A stretch of 22,565 nt of DNA from Verrucomicrobiales bacterium (GTDB lineage Bacteria > Verrucomicrobiota > Verrucomicrobiia > Verrucomicrobiales > Verrucomicrobiaceae): the NCBI GenBank assembly GCA_003506995.1, contig DNXB01000307.1:4045-26609 (forward strand), in the 5' to 3' direction. The notes under the pieces were generated by a model. That model was not told the DNA's origin, ran no database searches, and worked only from the letters and a program-made list of their open reading frames with translations. A program made the position numbers and the translations under genes. Shown here one piece after another: positions 1 to 6,777 of the stretch (position 1 is its first letter; every line of letters starts with the position of its first letter).

Positions 1-670
1 CCTGCTGCACGCCTTCGCCCGAGACATCACGCGTGATGCTGACGTTCTCGGTCTTGCGGCCGATCTTGTCGATCTCGTCGATGTAAATGATGCCGATCTC
101 CGCCCGCGCCACATCGTAATCGGCGGCCTGAAGCAGGCGCAGGACGATGTTTTCCACATCTTCGCCAACGTAACCGGCCTCCGTGAGCGTGGTGGCATCG
201 GCGATGCTGAAGGGCACGTTGAGGATGCGCGCCAGCGTCTTGGCCAGCAGCGTCTTGCCGCAGCCGGTGGGGCCGAGGAGCAGGACATTGCTCTTTTCGA
301 TCTCGACATCGTGCGGATCGGGCAATGCAGAGGTGATTTTCTTCTGCGCAGTGCCTTGGCGGGCGGCCTGCTGCTGGGAATGCAGGATGCGCTTGTAATG
401 ATTATGCACCGCCACGCTGAGCACCTTCTTCGCGTGCGGCTGGCCGATGACATGCTGGTCCAGCAGCGCGGCGATGTCCGCCGGACGCGGCACCAGCAGC
501 GCGGGGCTGCCGCCGTCCAGGTCGTTCGCAGCTTCCTTGTCGAGGATGTTTTTGCAGACGTGGATGCAGTTGTCGCAAATGTACACGCCCGGCCCGGCGA
601 TGAGCTTTTTCACCTCCGCATGGCTTTTGCCGCAGAAGGAGCAGAGAGTGACGTTGGAGCCGCGTGCCAT
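1..670 (-). CDS. clpX: ATP-dependent Clp protease ATP-binding subunit ClpX (3' end outside window)
   Basis: ClpX is the AAA+ unfoldase that recognises substrates, unfolds them and threads them into the ClpP peptidase in the cytoplasm. The visible 223 residues start at an ATG read from 670 downward. They carry the N-terminal zinc-binding domain, with C10-x2-C13 and C32-x2-C35 inside the typical CSFCGKSxxEVKKLIAGPGVYICDNC block. The Walker A motif GPTGCGKT is at 133-140, the pore loop GYVG at 167-170 and the Walker B stretch IIYIDEIDKI at 194-203. About half the usual length (roughly 420 residues) is present. The ClpP-binding loop and sensor 2 lie beyond the left edge. An unknown gene ends 45 bases upstream on the same strand, so the two may be co-transcribed. 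No clpP or tig is visible next to it. Identification is secure. Confidence 0.97.
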   Translation of the reverse strand, partial: MARGSNVTLCSFCGKSHAEVKKLIAGPGVYICDNCIHVCKNILDKEAANDLDGGSPALLVPRPADIAALLDQHVIGQPHAKKVLSVAVHNHYKRILHSQQQAARQGTAQKKITSALPDPHDVEIEKSNVLLLGPTGCGKTLLAKTLARILNVPFSIADATTLTEAGYVGEDVENIVLRLLQAADYDVARAEIGIIYIDEIDKIGRKTENVSITRDVSGEGVQQ

Positions 671-715
671 GATTTGAATGAGATAGGTGACTGTCGCACG
701 GAAGCGTGTCGCACG

Positions 716-1315
716 TCAAGGTGACGCTTCAATAGTACGCAAAACAACCCGCCCATGGTCATCGCTTCCATAAACAGCCTGGAACTGAATCTCTGCCGCG
801 AGTTGCTCCATCAAAAAGCGCTCTCTCACCGCCGGCGCGGTCTTTCGGTCTTTCAGCATCTTCCATTCTTCCCAGGCGGTGATCCCCAGGCCGTGAATCA
901 CCGCTCCCGGCGGCACAGCAGCCTCGTCCATCAGCCACGCCTGCGGCACGATGGCCCGAAGTTCATCAAAATGATGCTGCCGCAGTTCCTGCCGCCAAAA
1001 ACCCCGCAGAGCGGGCAGATGGAGCAAGGCGCGCTCCAACGGCAGGTCCGGCAGATCATTCGGGCCGCCTAGCAGCCAGATCTGGTCCTGCGTCAGGCCA
1101 AAATTCAAACGCCATTCCAGAGCCGGCACGGTCTCCTGCGGCAGGCCAGCGCCCCATTTCTCCAAAAAATCGCCCAGCACAACCGGAAGACGCTGCTTGA
1201 GCAAACGGTGGCCCAGCACCTCGCGGGCAGCGGCCCAGCGCCTGACCCGGTAGCCAGCAGAGTCCACCGCAGCACGGCTGCGCGGGGAAAGGTGTTCAAT
1301 GACGGTGGAAATCAT
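716..1315 (-). CDS. Hypothetical protein upstream of clpX
   Basis: I do not recognise this family. From the ATG at 1315 the protein has 199 residues. It has no signal peptide and no membrane segment, and is rich in Leu, Arg, Trp and Ala, so it looks like a soluble cytoplasmic protein. A GTG at 1336 would add seven residues. No Shine-Dalgarno sequence precedes either start. The reading frame is open throughout and its product has balanced composition, while the opposite-strand frames read as low-complexity shadows. It ends 45 bases before clpX on the same strand, so a shared transcript is plausible. A role linked to proteolysis cannot be inferred from location alone. Confidence 0.65.
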   Translation of the reverse strand: MISTVIEHLSPRSRAAVDSAGYRVRRWAAAREVLGHRLLKQRLPVVLGDFLEKWGAGLPQETVPALEWRLNFGLTQDQIWLLGGPNDLPDLPLERALLHLPALRGFWRQELRQHHFDELRAIVPQAWLMDEAAVPPGAVIHGLGITAWEEWKMLKDRKTAPAVRERFLMEQLAAEIQFQAVYGSDDHGRVVLRTIEASP

Positions 1316-1360
1316 GTGTGAGTTTTTTAGCCGCACTCTGGCTTACAGCATAACGAGAGA

Positions 1361-1390
1361 TTGCGTCAGTTGGCTACTTATGGTAATTAT
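1361..1390 (+). promoter_or_regulatory. Candidate sigma-70 promoter of the pseudopilin gene
   Basis: A -35-like TTGCGT (1361-1366) is followed after exactly 17 bases by TAATTA (1384-1389) in an AT-rich stretch unlike its surroundings. Transcription would start near 1396. If real, the TTG at 1361 is part of the promoter and not a start codon. Predicted by eye only. Confidence 0.4.
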
Positions 1391-1396
1391 AGACCT

Positions 1397-1822
1397 GTGT
1401 TGCGCATTCACCCCCAACCCCCGCTCATTTTCCCTGTCCCACCCAAACAGGCCGGGGGCTTTTCCTTGGTTGAGGTGCTGGTTGTCATCGCCCTGCTCGG
1501 CGTCCTCAGCGGTGTCTTGATCGGCTGGTATGCCAGTTATCACCAAGATGTGCTCCAAAAAGTCACCCGCCAGCGCAACGCCCAGGAAATCGTCTCCATC
1601 GGCGTCTGCGCCACGATGGGGGGCGCGAACTTCGTGGTGCCGGGAGACAAGCGGGCGACCATCGAAAATCTGATCAACGGCACCATCGGCCAGACGGGAT
1701 TGTGGAAGGGCAAAGTCTTCCGCCTCACCAGCCTGGAGCCTGCGGCGCTGCCAGGCGCTCTCGAATTTGTGACTTTCGACGCCAACCTGCTGCTCTACGA
1801 GCCGGCGGGCGGACAGCTTTAG
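1397..1822 (+). CDS. Type IV pilin-like (pseudopilin) protein
   Basis: The protein carries a prepilin-type N-terminal signal, GG-FSLVEVLVVIALLGVLSG, with the invariant Glu at position +5 of the mature form and a single hydrophobic helix. This is the class III signal cut and methylated by prepilin peptidase in type II secretion and type IV pilus systems. The remaining ~110 residues form a small globular domain I do not recognise. The start is uncertain. The longest frame opens with TTG at 1361, but a promoter-like sequence covers that codon, so GTG 1397 or TTG 1400 is preferred. Neither has a ribosome-binding site. No secretion or pilus assembly genes lie nearby. Isolated pseudopilins of this kind are common in Verrucomicrobia and Planctomycetes. 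Confidence 0.8.
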   Translation: MLRIHPQPPLIFPVPPKQAGGFSLVEVLVVIALLGVLSGVLIGWYASYHQDVLQKVTRQRNAQEIVSIGVCATMGGANFVVPGDKRATIENLINGTIGQTGLWKGKVFRLTSLEPAALPGALEFVTFDANLLLYEPAGGQL

Positions 1823-1848
1823 CCGGCTGGCAGCCCTTTTGAGCCGCG

Positions 1849-2622
1849 TCAGTCCGCTTTCACTTCCAAGCTCAGCGTCGGCGGCAGTTTCGACGCCTGT
1901 GCTGCATCCTGTGCCGCGGGCTCATCAGGAAAAATCACCACGATCTCGCGAATGCCTCCCTGCTCGTAATTTTTTTGCTCCTTGAGCACCCACTGCTGCA
2001 CAAACTTCGCCACCGACTGCCGCGCCGCCTCGCGCACGGTGCGGATTTTCCCCGGCGCGGTCGCGCGACGCTCCAGCACCGCCGTCATGCCCTTTTCCAG
2101 CTCGGTCAGATTTTCCACCGCGTTGAAGCGCAGCCAGCCCGCCGCTGACTTTTTCTCCACTGTCTCGGTGCGGATCGCCGGCGGCTGTGAAGGACGCACG
2201 GCCGGGGCCACGACCACACAGCGCCCGTTTTCCACATTCAGCCGCCAGTCCTCCGACAGCTTCAAATGATAGCGATACACCACCATGGCGCGGATTTCCG
2301 ACTCCGTGGTGCCGAGGTAAACCACATCGAAGAGCGTCTTGGAGTCGAAGCGCGTGATCGTCTCCTCCGTGTCCAGCACCGCCAGCTCCAGCACGTCCCC
2401 GTTCGTCGAGGTGATGCGTTTGATGTTCTCCCGAAACGCCTCGGTGATCGTCTGCTTCTGAAAATTCTCCGCCAGCCACTTCATGCCGAAGCCTGAGTCC
2501 ACGACCTTCCACACCACGATTCCGCCGATGATCAGCGCCGCCAGAAACGTCAGCAGCAGCATCGTGAGACAACCTGATCTGCGGCGTGGTGCGTTCGAGG
2601 TGACGGCGTTCGGATCAGACAT
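1849..2622 (-). CDS. Single-pass membrane protein, DUF4230-like
   Basis: The protein has 257 residues from the ATG at 2622. An upstream in-frame start at 2673 would add 17 Cys/Gly-rich residues and is less likely. A short basic N-terminus (PRRRSG) is followed by one membrane helix near residues 16-38. The rest is an extracytoplasmic domain of alternating beta strands with patterns such as DTEETITRFDSKTLF and ENGRCVVVAPAV, then a C-terminal helical part. The overall plan resembles DUF4230 proteins, but that assignment is tentative and the function is unknown. It converges with the pseudopilin gene (26-base gap) and diverges from the DUF2167 gene. Confidence 0.7.
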   Translation of the reverse strand: MSDPNAVTSNAPRRRSGCLTMLLLTFLAALIIGGIVVWKVVDSGFGMKWLAENFQKQTITEAFRENIKRITSTNGDVLELAVLDTEETITRFDSKTLFDVVYLGTTESEIRAMVVYRYHLKLSEDWRLNVENGRCVVVAPAVRPSQPPAIRTETVEKKSAAGWLRFNAVENLTELEKGMTAVLERRATAPGKIRTVREAARQSVAKFVQQWVLKEQKNYEQGGIREIVVIFPDEPAAQDAAQASKLPPTLSLEVKAD

Positions 2623-2736
2623 GGGACAGCTTGATAACGCAACAACCATGCCGCAGCCGCCGCAGGCTGCCAAACACGAATCCGCACAAAACCATGCCTT
2701 GACGTGCGCAAGCTCTCACCGCCACACTGCTGCCGC

Positions 2737-3675
2737 ATGAAGCGCTCCTTCACCTTACCTGTCGTGCTGCTGGCCTGTCTGGCAGTTTTTTCCACCGTCA
2801 TCGCCCAGCAGCCCGCTCCCGCCGGTGCTCCGGCCCAGCCCACCAAGGAGCAGCAGGAGGCGGAGATGAAAAAAGTCCTGGCCGAGGTCGAGTCCTTCGG
2901 CTGGACCCGCAAAGGCACCGGCAAGCTCGGCGACAAGGCGCAGATCTTCATCCCCAACGGTTACCGCTTCACCGAGGGCGATGGAGCCCGCAAGCTGAAG
3001 CAGTTCTTCGGCAACCCGCCTTCCGACATGGAGCTCGGCGTCCTCACCACCGAGGGCATCGGCCACTGGATTCTCTTCGAGTTCGAAGAGTCCGGCTATG
3101 TGAAGGACGATGAGAAGGACCAGATCGACGCCGACGCGCTGCTCAAAAGCATGAGCGAAGGCCAGGCCGCCGCCAACGAGCAGCGCAAGGAAATGGGCAT
3201 GACCGAACTGGTGCTCGACGGCTGGGCCGTGCCGCCGCGCTACAACACCAAGACCAACAACCTCGAGTGGGCGCTGCGTGTGAAATCCCTCCCAGACGGC
3301 GGCGTCTCCGTGAACTACAACACCAAGCTCCTCGGCCGCAAAGGCGTGATGAGCGCCAAGCTCATCTGCGATCCCGAGGAGTTGCAGGCGCTGCTGCCGC
3401 AATACGAGCAGATCATCGCAGGTTACAGCTACATCGACGGCGAGCGCTACGCCGAGTTCCGCGAGGGTGACCAGGTCGCGAAATACGGCCTCACCGCCCT
3501 CATCGCCGGCACCGGAGCCTTTGCGGCGGCCAAGATGGGCCTGTTTGCGAAGCTCGGCGTGTTTTTCGCCAAACTGGGCAAAGGCGCGATCCTCATCGTC
3601 ATCGGCGTGCTCGCCGGATTGAAAAAGCTGTTCAGCTCACTCTTCGGCGGGCGCCAGCCGCCGCCCGCAGTCTAG
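2737..3675 (+). CDS. DUF2167 family membrane-anchored protein
   Basis: The protein has 312 residues from the ATG at 2737. An in-frame start at 2704 would place 11 residues before a clear signal peptide (basic MKRS, hydrophobic core, cut near VIAQQ), so the later ATG is chosen. The body shows the DUF2167 hallmarks: ELVLDGWAVPPRYNTKTNNLEWALR, VNYNTKLLGRKGVMSAKLI and ERYAEFREGDQVAKYGLTALIAG, in that order. Near the C-terminus are two hydrophobic segments (about residues 250-295) and a basic tail. The family is known as predicted membrane-anchored proteins of unknown function. The gene stands alone, and a long inverted repeat begins 33 bases after its stop codon. Confidence 0.85.
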   Translation: MKRSFTLPVVLLACLAVFSTVIAQQPAPAGAPAQPTKEQQEAEMKKVLAEVESFGWTRKGTGKLGDKAQIFIPNGYRFTEGDGARKLKQFFGNPPSDMELGVLTTEGIGHWILFEFEESGYVKDDEKDQIDADALLKSMSEGQAAANEQRKEMGMTELVLDGWAVPPRYNTKTNNLEWALRVKSLPDGGVSVNYNTKLLGRKGVMSAKLICDPEELQALLPQYEQIIAGYSYIDGERYAEFREGDQVAKYGLTALIAGTGAFAAAKMGLFAKLGVFFAKLGKGAILIVIGVLAGLKKLFSSLFGGRQPPPAV

Positions 3676-3708
3676 GGAAACGCTGAACAAATCAAAAAGC
3701 GGTGATCA

Positions 3709-3781
3709 ACTCCTCCTCTTACTCCTGCTCCTACTCTTCCTCTCCCAAGGCACGAGGAGGAGCAGGAGTAAGAGGAGGAGT
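3709..3781. repeat. Perfect 24-bp inverted repeat with purine/pyrimidine-biased arms
   Basis: The left arm (3709-3732) and right arm (3758-3781) are exact reverse complements over 24 bases, separated by 25 bases. After one mismatch, three more pairs form (3734-3736 with 3754-3756). The left arm is almost all pyrimidine, built from CTCCT and TACTCCTGCT units, and the right arm is almost all purine. It lies between two same-strand genes. It is not a classical terminator, because no T-run follows either arm. It could be a dispersed palindromic element or a very stable RNA hairpin protecting the 3' end of the upstream message. Confidence 0.9.
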
Positions 3782-3823
3782 AGGATTGAAGCATACCTCG
3801 ATTAATCAGCATCACCGTAGCGC

Positions 3824-4900
3824 ATGACCGACGGCCAGACGCTTTTCGCGGTCTTCGCACTGCTTTATCTCATCGAGTGCCTGCGCCTCGCGCCCTCCGC
3901 CGCATGGATGGCCGCAGGAGCGGAAAAATCGCGCTGGAGCGTGATCCGACCGTGGTCGCGATTGCAAATCGCCAGCGGCTCCCCGCTTCTGCTCTCCGTC
4001 CTGCCCCCGCATCAAGCGCACACCTCCGCGCTGCCCTGGTTGTTCGTGCCAGAGCAGGATTCGCTCCGTGTGCGTTTGACCGACAGCCTGCGCATTTCCA
4101 TCGCGTGGGACAGGCTTTCGCCGCAGGCCGAGGAATCCACGCTGCATCTCGATGCCGTCACACGTCTGCGTCTGAACTCACCCGCTCTGGCGCAACTCTG
4201 GGCGCAGCGACTCACCGACTGGCGTGAATGGACGCCCGAGCAACGTCACAGCGCCTTCCTCAAACACGCCCGCGCCTCGCTCGATCCCAAAGCCGCCGCC
4301 CAAACCGCCACCAGCGTCGCCAAGCGCACGCAATCGCTGCGCCTGCTCGCCAGCATCCTGTTCGTCTGGTGCTTCGGCATCATCAGCGTGATCTACCATC
4401 GCTTTGGCGACGGCTTCATCGTCCTCGCCGCTGCCGGTGTGCTGCTGCTCCTGCAGTTCACCCAGTCCTGGCTCTTTCTCCGCGTCACACGCGGCATGCA
4501 GCCCGGCATTCCCCACCGCCGCTGGCGGGCGCTCGGCATCGCCTTCCTGCCACAGCTCGCCATGCGTGCCGCCGATGCCGTCAGCCTTGCGGGTGATGAA
4601 GAGCCGCCCCATCCGCTCGCCTGGCGCGGCCTCATCAAAGACGACACCTGGCTTGAGTCTGCCCGCCGCTGCTGGCGCGAGGCACGCTACATCCCTGGAT
4701 GGTCACAAAACGAGGCGATTCCCGTCGAGGCCGAGGCGCTACAAGCCTTCTTCCGCCGCGAAAACATCGCCGAAACCGACTACGACCCGCCTGCTGCTTC
4801 CAAACTGCCCGTCTGTCCGCGTTGTGGTGCCGAATTTCAGACCCACATCACCGCCTGCACCAGTTGCGGCGGCGTGGAACTGCGTCACCCGCCTGCTTGA
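3824..4900 (+). CDS. Membrane protein with C-terminal zinc ribbon
   Basis: The protein has 358 residues. One hydrophobic segment lies at the N-terminus (about 5-25) and two adjacent membrane helices lie near 171-215 (LRLLASILFVWCFGIISVIY, then FIVLAAAGVLLLLQF). The last 30 residues form a zinc-ribbon-like knuckle: C331-x2-C334 and C345-x2-C348. I do not recognise the central part. The ribbon would probably be cytoplasmic and structural. The gene starts 42 bases after the inverted repeat. Its stop lies 7 bases from the convergent hydrolase remnant, with no terminator between them. Confidence 0.75.
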   Translation: MTDGQTLFAVFALLYLIECLRLAPSAAWMAAGAEKSRWSVIRPWSRLQIASGSPLLLSVLPPHQAHTSALPWLFVPEQDSLRVRLTDSLRISIAWDRLSPQAEESTLHLDAVTRLRLNSPALAQLWAQRLTDWREWTPEQRHSAFLKHARASLDPKAAAQTATSVAKRTQSLRLLASILFVWCFGIISVIYHRFGDGFIVLAAAGVLLLLQFTQSWLFLRVTRGMQPGIPHRRWRALGIAFLPQLAMRAADAVSLAGDEEPPHPLAWRGLIKDDTWLESARRCWREARYIPGWSQNEAIPVEAEALQAFFRRENIAETDYDPPAASKLPVCPRCGAEFQTHITACTSCGGVELRHPPA

Positions 4901-4907
4901 GTCGCAT

Positions 4908-5246
4908 TCAATTTGGAACGTGCCTCAGCATCCATTCCGCCATCTCCGCGTAGATCGGAAAGTCAGTGATCAGCACGTTGTCATGATCGGCTCCGGGAAT
5001 CTCAATCCAGCGCTTCTCGATGCCTGCGGGCAGTGACGCATAAAGCCGCCGCCCGCATTCGAAGGGAATCACACGATCCGCCGTGCCATGGGCGATGAGC
5101 ACGGGGCGGTGCAACGCAGGGATTTGCTGAATCGAGTTCGCATCACGAATATTCATGCCCGTTCTCCAAGCGAACAGCGTTTCGGTGATGTTTTTCAAGA
5201 TCGCGCCGCCCCACTCACCCGCAAGGCTTGTGGATTGATGCCTCAC
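4908..5246 (-). pseudogene. Alpha/beta hydrolase, C-terminal fragment (5' half missing)
   Basis: The 112 residues match only the second half of a serine hydrolase of the dienelactone-hydrolase/prolyl-oligopeptidase-like kind. They contain a TSLA stretch typical of the region after the nucleophile elbow, then RPVLIAHGTADRVIPFECGRRLY, with the acid residue in HGTADRVIP, and IPGADHDNVL with the catalytic His. The family is usually 250-300 residues. The oxyanion HG motif and the GxSxG serine are absent, and I see no continuation upstream in any minus-strand frame. The upstream region instead holds the A-tract and promoter of the plus-strand barrel gene. It is best read as a remnant truncated at its 5' end. 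A functional short protein is unlikely without the serine. Confidence 0.65.
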
Positions 5247-5368
5247 GACGTTTGGGCCGGTGTTTTGGGATCCCTTTTGCAGTCGTCTTGCCGTGTCGCA
5301 AGAAGGCGGGTTGCGGGCAAAAGGAAACTTACAAAGCTGGTTTCATGCCGCGCCCGTCGTAAATCTGG

Positions 5369-5416
5369 CAAAAAAGCAAAAAAATGCTTTCCAGCCGTTA
5401 CGGCCCCTGCTATTTT
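5369..5416 (+). promoter_or_regulatory. Candidate strong extended -10 promoter with A-tract
   Basis: An A-rich tract broken by one GC (about 5369-5384) could act as an UP element. It is followed by TTTCCA (5388-5393), a 17-base spacer, and TATTTT (5411-5416) preceded by TGC, which makes an extended -10. Transcription would start near 5423 and leave a leader of about 100 bases before the barrel gene at 5523. Read by eye. Confidence 0.45.
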
Positions 5417-5444
5417 CACTGCTGAACGGCTCACGTACTTTGTT

Positions 5445-5462
5445 CCAGTGTCTCAACACTGG
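5445..5462 (+). promoter_or_regulatory. Perfect hairpin in the 5' leader of the first barrel gene
   Basis: CCAGTGT (5445-5451) and ACACTGG (5456-5462) pair perfectly around a 4-base loop. The hairpin lies inside the predicted leader transcript, about 60 bases before the start codon. It may stabilise the message or serve as an operator. Just before the start, CCAACCTAAT occurs twice (5496-5505 and 5507-5516). Confidence 0.4.
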
Positions 5463-5522
5463 GATGATCCATGCGAGTGTCCGACCTCAAACCAACCAAC
5501 CTAATACCAACCTAATCAGACC

Positions 5523-6434
5523 ATGAAATTGAATGCATTGCTGAAAACGCTGGGGTTCTTGGCACTGGCCGCCACTCCCGTTGTGGCCGGAACCGCTCCC
5601 GCTCCTAAAAACCCGATCGCTCCCGCCCCGGAGAATGACGATCTCGGCATCACAGCCTCCCTTGGCTATGATACCAACTACATCTGGCGTGGCCTTAACA
5701 TGGGACAACATTGGGTCCGCTCCGCTGTCGAAGGCTCAATCCTTCTGATCGGTGGTGCCAATGAAGACGGCGCAGGCAACACCTCGCTCGACTGGAATGC
5801 TCAGTTCGGCACCTTCGCAGGTGACCAGGATCATTTCATGCCGGCTGGTGGCGCAGACGCCTCCTTCCAGCGCCTTCAGCTTGGAGCCGCCATTGCGCAC
5901 GACTTCGGTCCTGCCACGGTGAGCCTGGGTTACACCTACTATCGCAACATGGGCAGCCTCAACCGCAATATCCCCATGAACGATGGTGGGGAAGTCAGTC
6001 TTGGCCTTGCCACCGCTCTCGGCCCGATCGACATCGCCTCCAGCGCGAATTACGACCATGTGAACGACTCCTGGTACTTCGACTTCAATGCGAGCACCAC
6101 GATCGCCATCACCGACTCCATCAGCCTTGTTCCCTTCGCCAATGTTGGCTACGGTCACAACCTGAACTGGCAGTTCGCTCGTAACGGCGCCGTTGCTGGC
6201 CCTGGTGGCGATTGGGGTGGTCAGAACAACATCACCGGCTGGACCGCCATCACCACGGGCATTCAGCTCCCAATCAAGCTCAACAGCCGTGCGACTCTGA
6301 CCCCCTACATCGCTGGCAATCTCCCCCTGGGAACGACCGAGAATCTGGCCGGCACCGCACGTGCAAATGCCTCTCCTGACACCCCCTACAAGAGCGTGCT
6401 CTTCGGTGGCGTGACCCTGAGCGTCCGCTTCTAA
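5523..6434 (+). CDS. Outer-membrane beta-barrel protein (porin-like), copy 1
   Basis: The protein has 303 residues. It has a signal peptide (MKLNALLKTLGFLALAATPVVAG) and a short Pro/Ala linker. A barrel of alternating, aromatic-rich strands follows, ending in the C-terminal Phe (TLSVRF) used by the BAM machinery. The first strand carries YDTNYIWRGLNMG, a motif also found in the next gene (YDSRYYFRGLWF). It recalls the TIGR02001/Gcw_chp type of barrel, although that link is tentative. The barrel would sit in the outer membrane and probably passes or binds small solutes; the substrate is unknown. A good promoter, a long leader and a strong terminator suggest high, independently controlled expression. 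Confidence 0.85.
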   Translation: MKLNALLKTLGFLALAATPVVAGTAPAPKNPIAPAPENDDLGITASLGYDTNYIWRGLNMGQHWVRSAVEGSILLIGGANEDGAGNTSLDWNAQFGTFAGDQDHFMPAGGADASFQRLQLGAAIAHDFGPATVSLGYTYYRNMGSLNRNIPMNDGGEVSLGLATALGPIDIASSANYDHVNDSWYFDFNASTTIAITDSISLVPFANVGYGHNLNWQFARNGAVAGPGGDWGGQNNITGWTAITTGIQLPIKLNSRATLTPYIAGNLPLGTTENLAGTARANASPDTPYKSVLFGGVTLSVRF

Positions 6435-6469
6435 TCGTTCCTAGAACGATCCAAACCATCTTGGTTGGA

Positions 6470-6499
6470 CCTCCCGGCAGCAATGCCGGGAGGTTTTTT
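6470..6499 (+). terminator. Rho-independent terminator of barrel gene 1
   Basis: A 10-bp perfect GC-rich stem, CCTCCCGGCA (6470-6479) with TGCCGGGAGG (6484-6493), closes a 4-base loop and is followed by six T (6494-6499). A smaller perfect palindrome, ATCGTTC/GAACGAT (6434-6440 and 6444-6450), lies right at the stop codon. Confidence 0.93.
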
Positions 6500-6777
6500 A
6501 TGCCCAAATCACACCGTCAAAAAAACGGCGACTGACACATTTTAACCGGCTCGGCATCAGTGACGTGGTTCTGATGTGGTTGGAACGAGCGCTGGTACCA
6601 CGGATGAATGGCACACAGCCCCGCGTGAAGGGTATGGAGAGACGAAGCCTCGTCGGGCGAATTCCCTCGATACAATCACGACATGGCACGCCATCTGCTG
6701 ATTAGAGGATGTGTATGCTGGCTTTCCACCTGGAAACACAGCGCCTCAACACCAACAAAACCAAACTCGACCAACAC
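6500..6777. other. Intergenic region between the two barrel genes
   Basis: This is 278 bases without a supported gene (343 counting the terminator). A weak inverted repeat, CATCAG/CTGATG, lies at 6555-6576. Promoter candidates at the downstream end are listed separately. The small open frames here lack coding character. Confidence 0.6.
6671..6699 (+). promoter_or_regulatory. Candidate promoter(s) of barrel gene 2, including a sigma-54-like site
   Basis: Two signals overlap. TGGCACG (6684-6690), four bases and CTGCT (6695-6699) keep the GG-N10-GC spacing of a -24/-12 sigma-54 promoter, with one mismatch in the TTGC element. Just upstream, TACAAT (6671-6676) matches the -10 box in five of six bases but has no good -35. 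Either would give a leader of about 70-95 bases. A single site by eye is weak evidence. Confidence 0.3.

Noticed and set aside
311..724. Plus-strand open frame opposite the 5' part of clpX
   Set aside because: The minus strand encodes an exact ClpX zinc-finger and Walker A/B sequence, so the plus-strand frame is a shadow.
3672..3860. Small minus-strand open frame rich in Ser, Tyr and Arg over the inverted repeat
   Set aside because: Its sequence is simply the translated repeat (runs of YSSSYSCSS type), with no start context or conserved look.
6601..6616. Second sigma-54-like site (TGGCACA around 6609)
   Set aside because: The GC of the -12 element is one base out of register with the required 10-base spacing.
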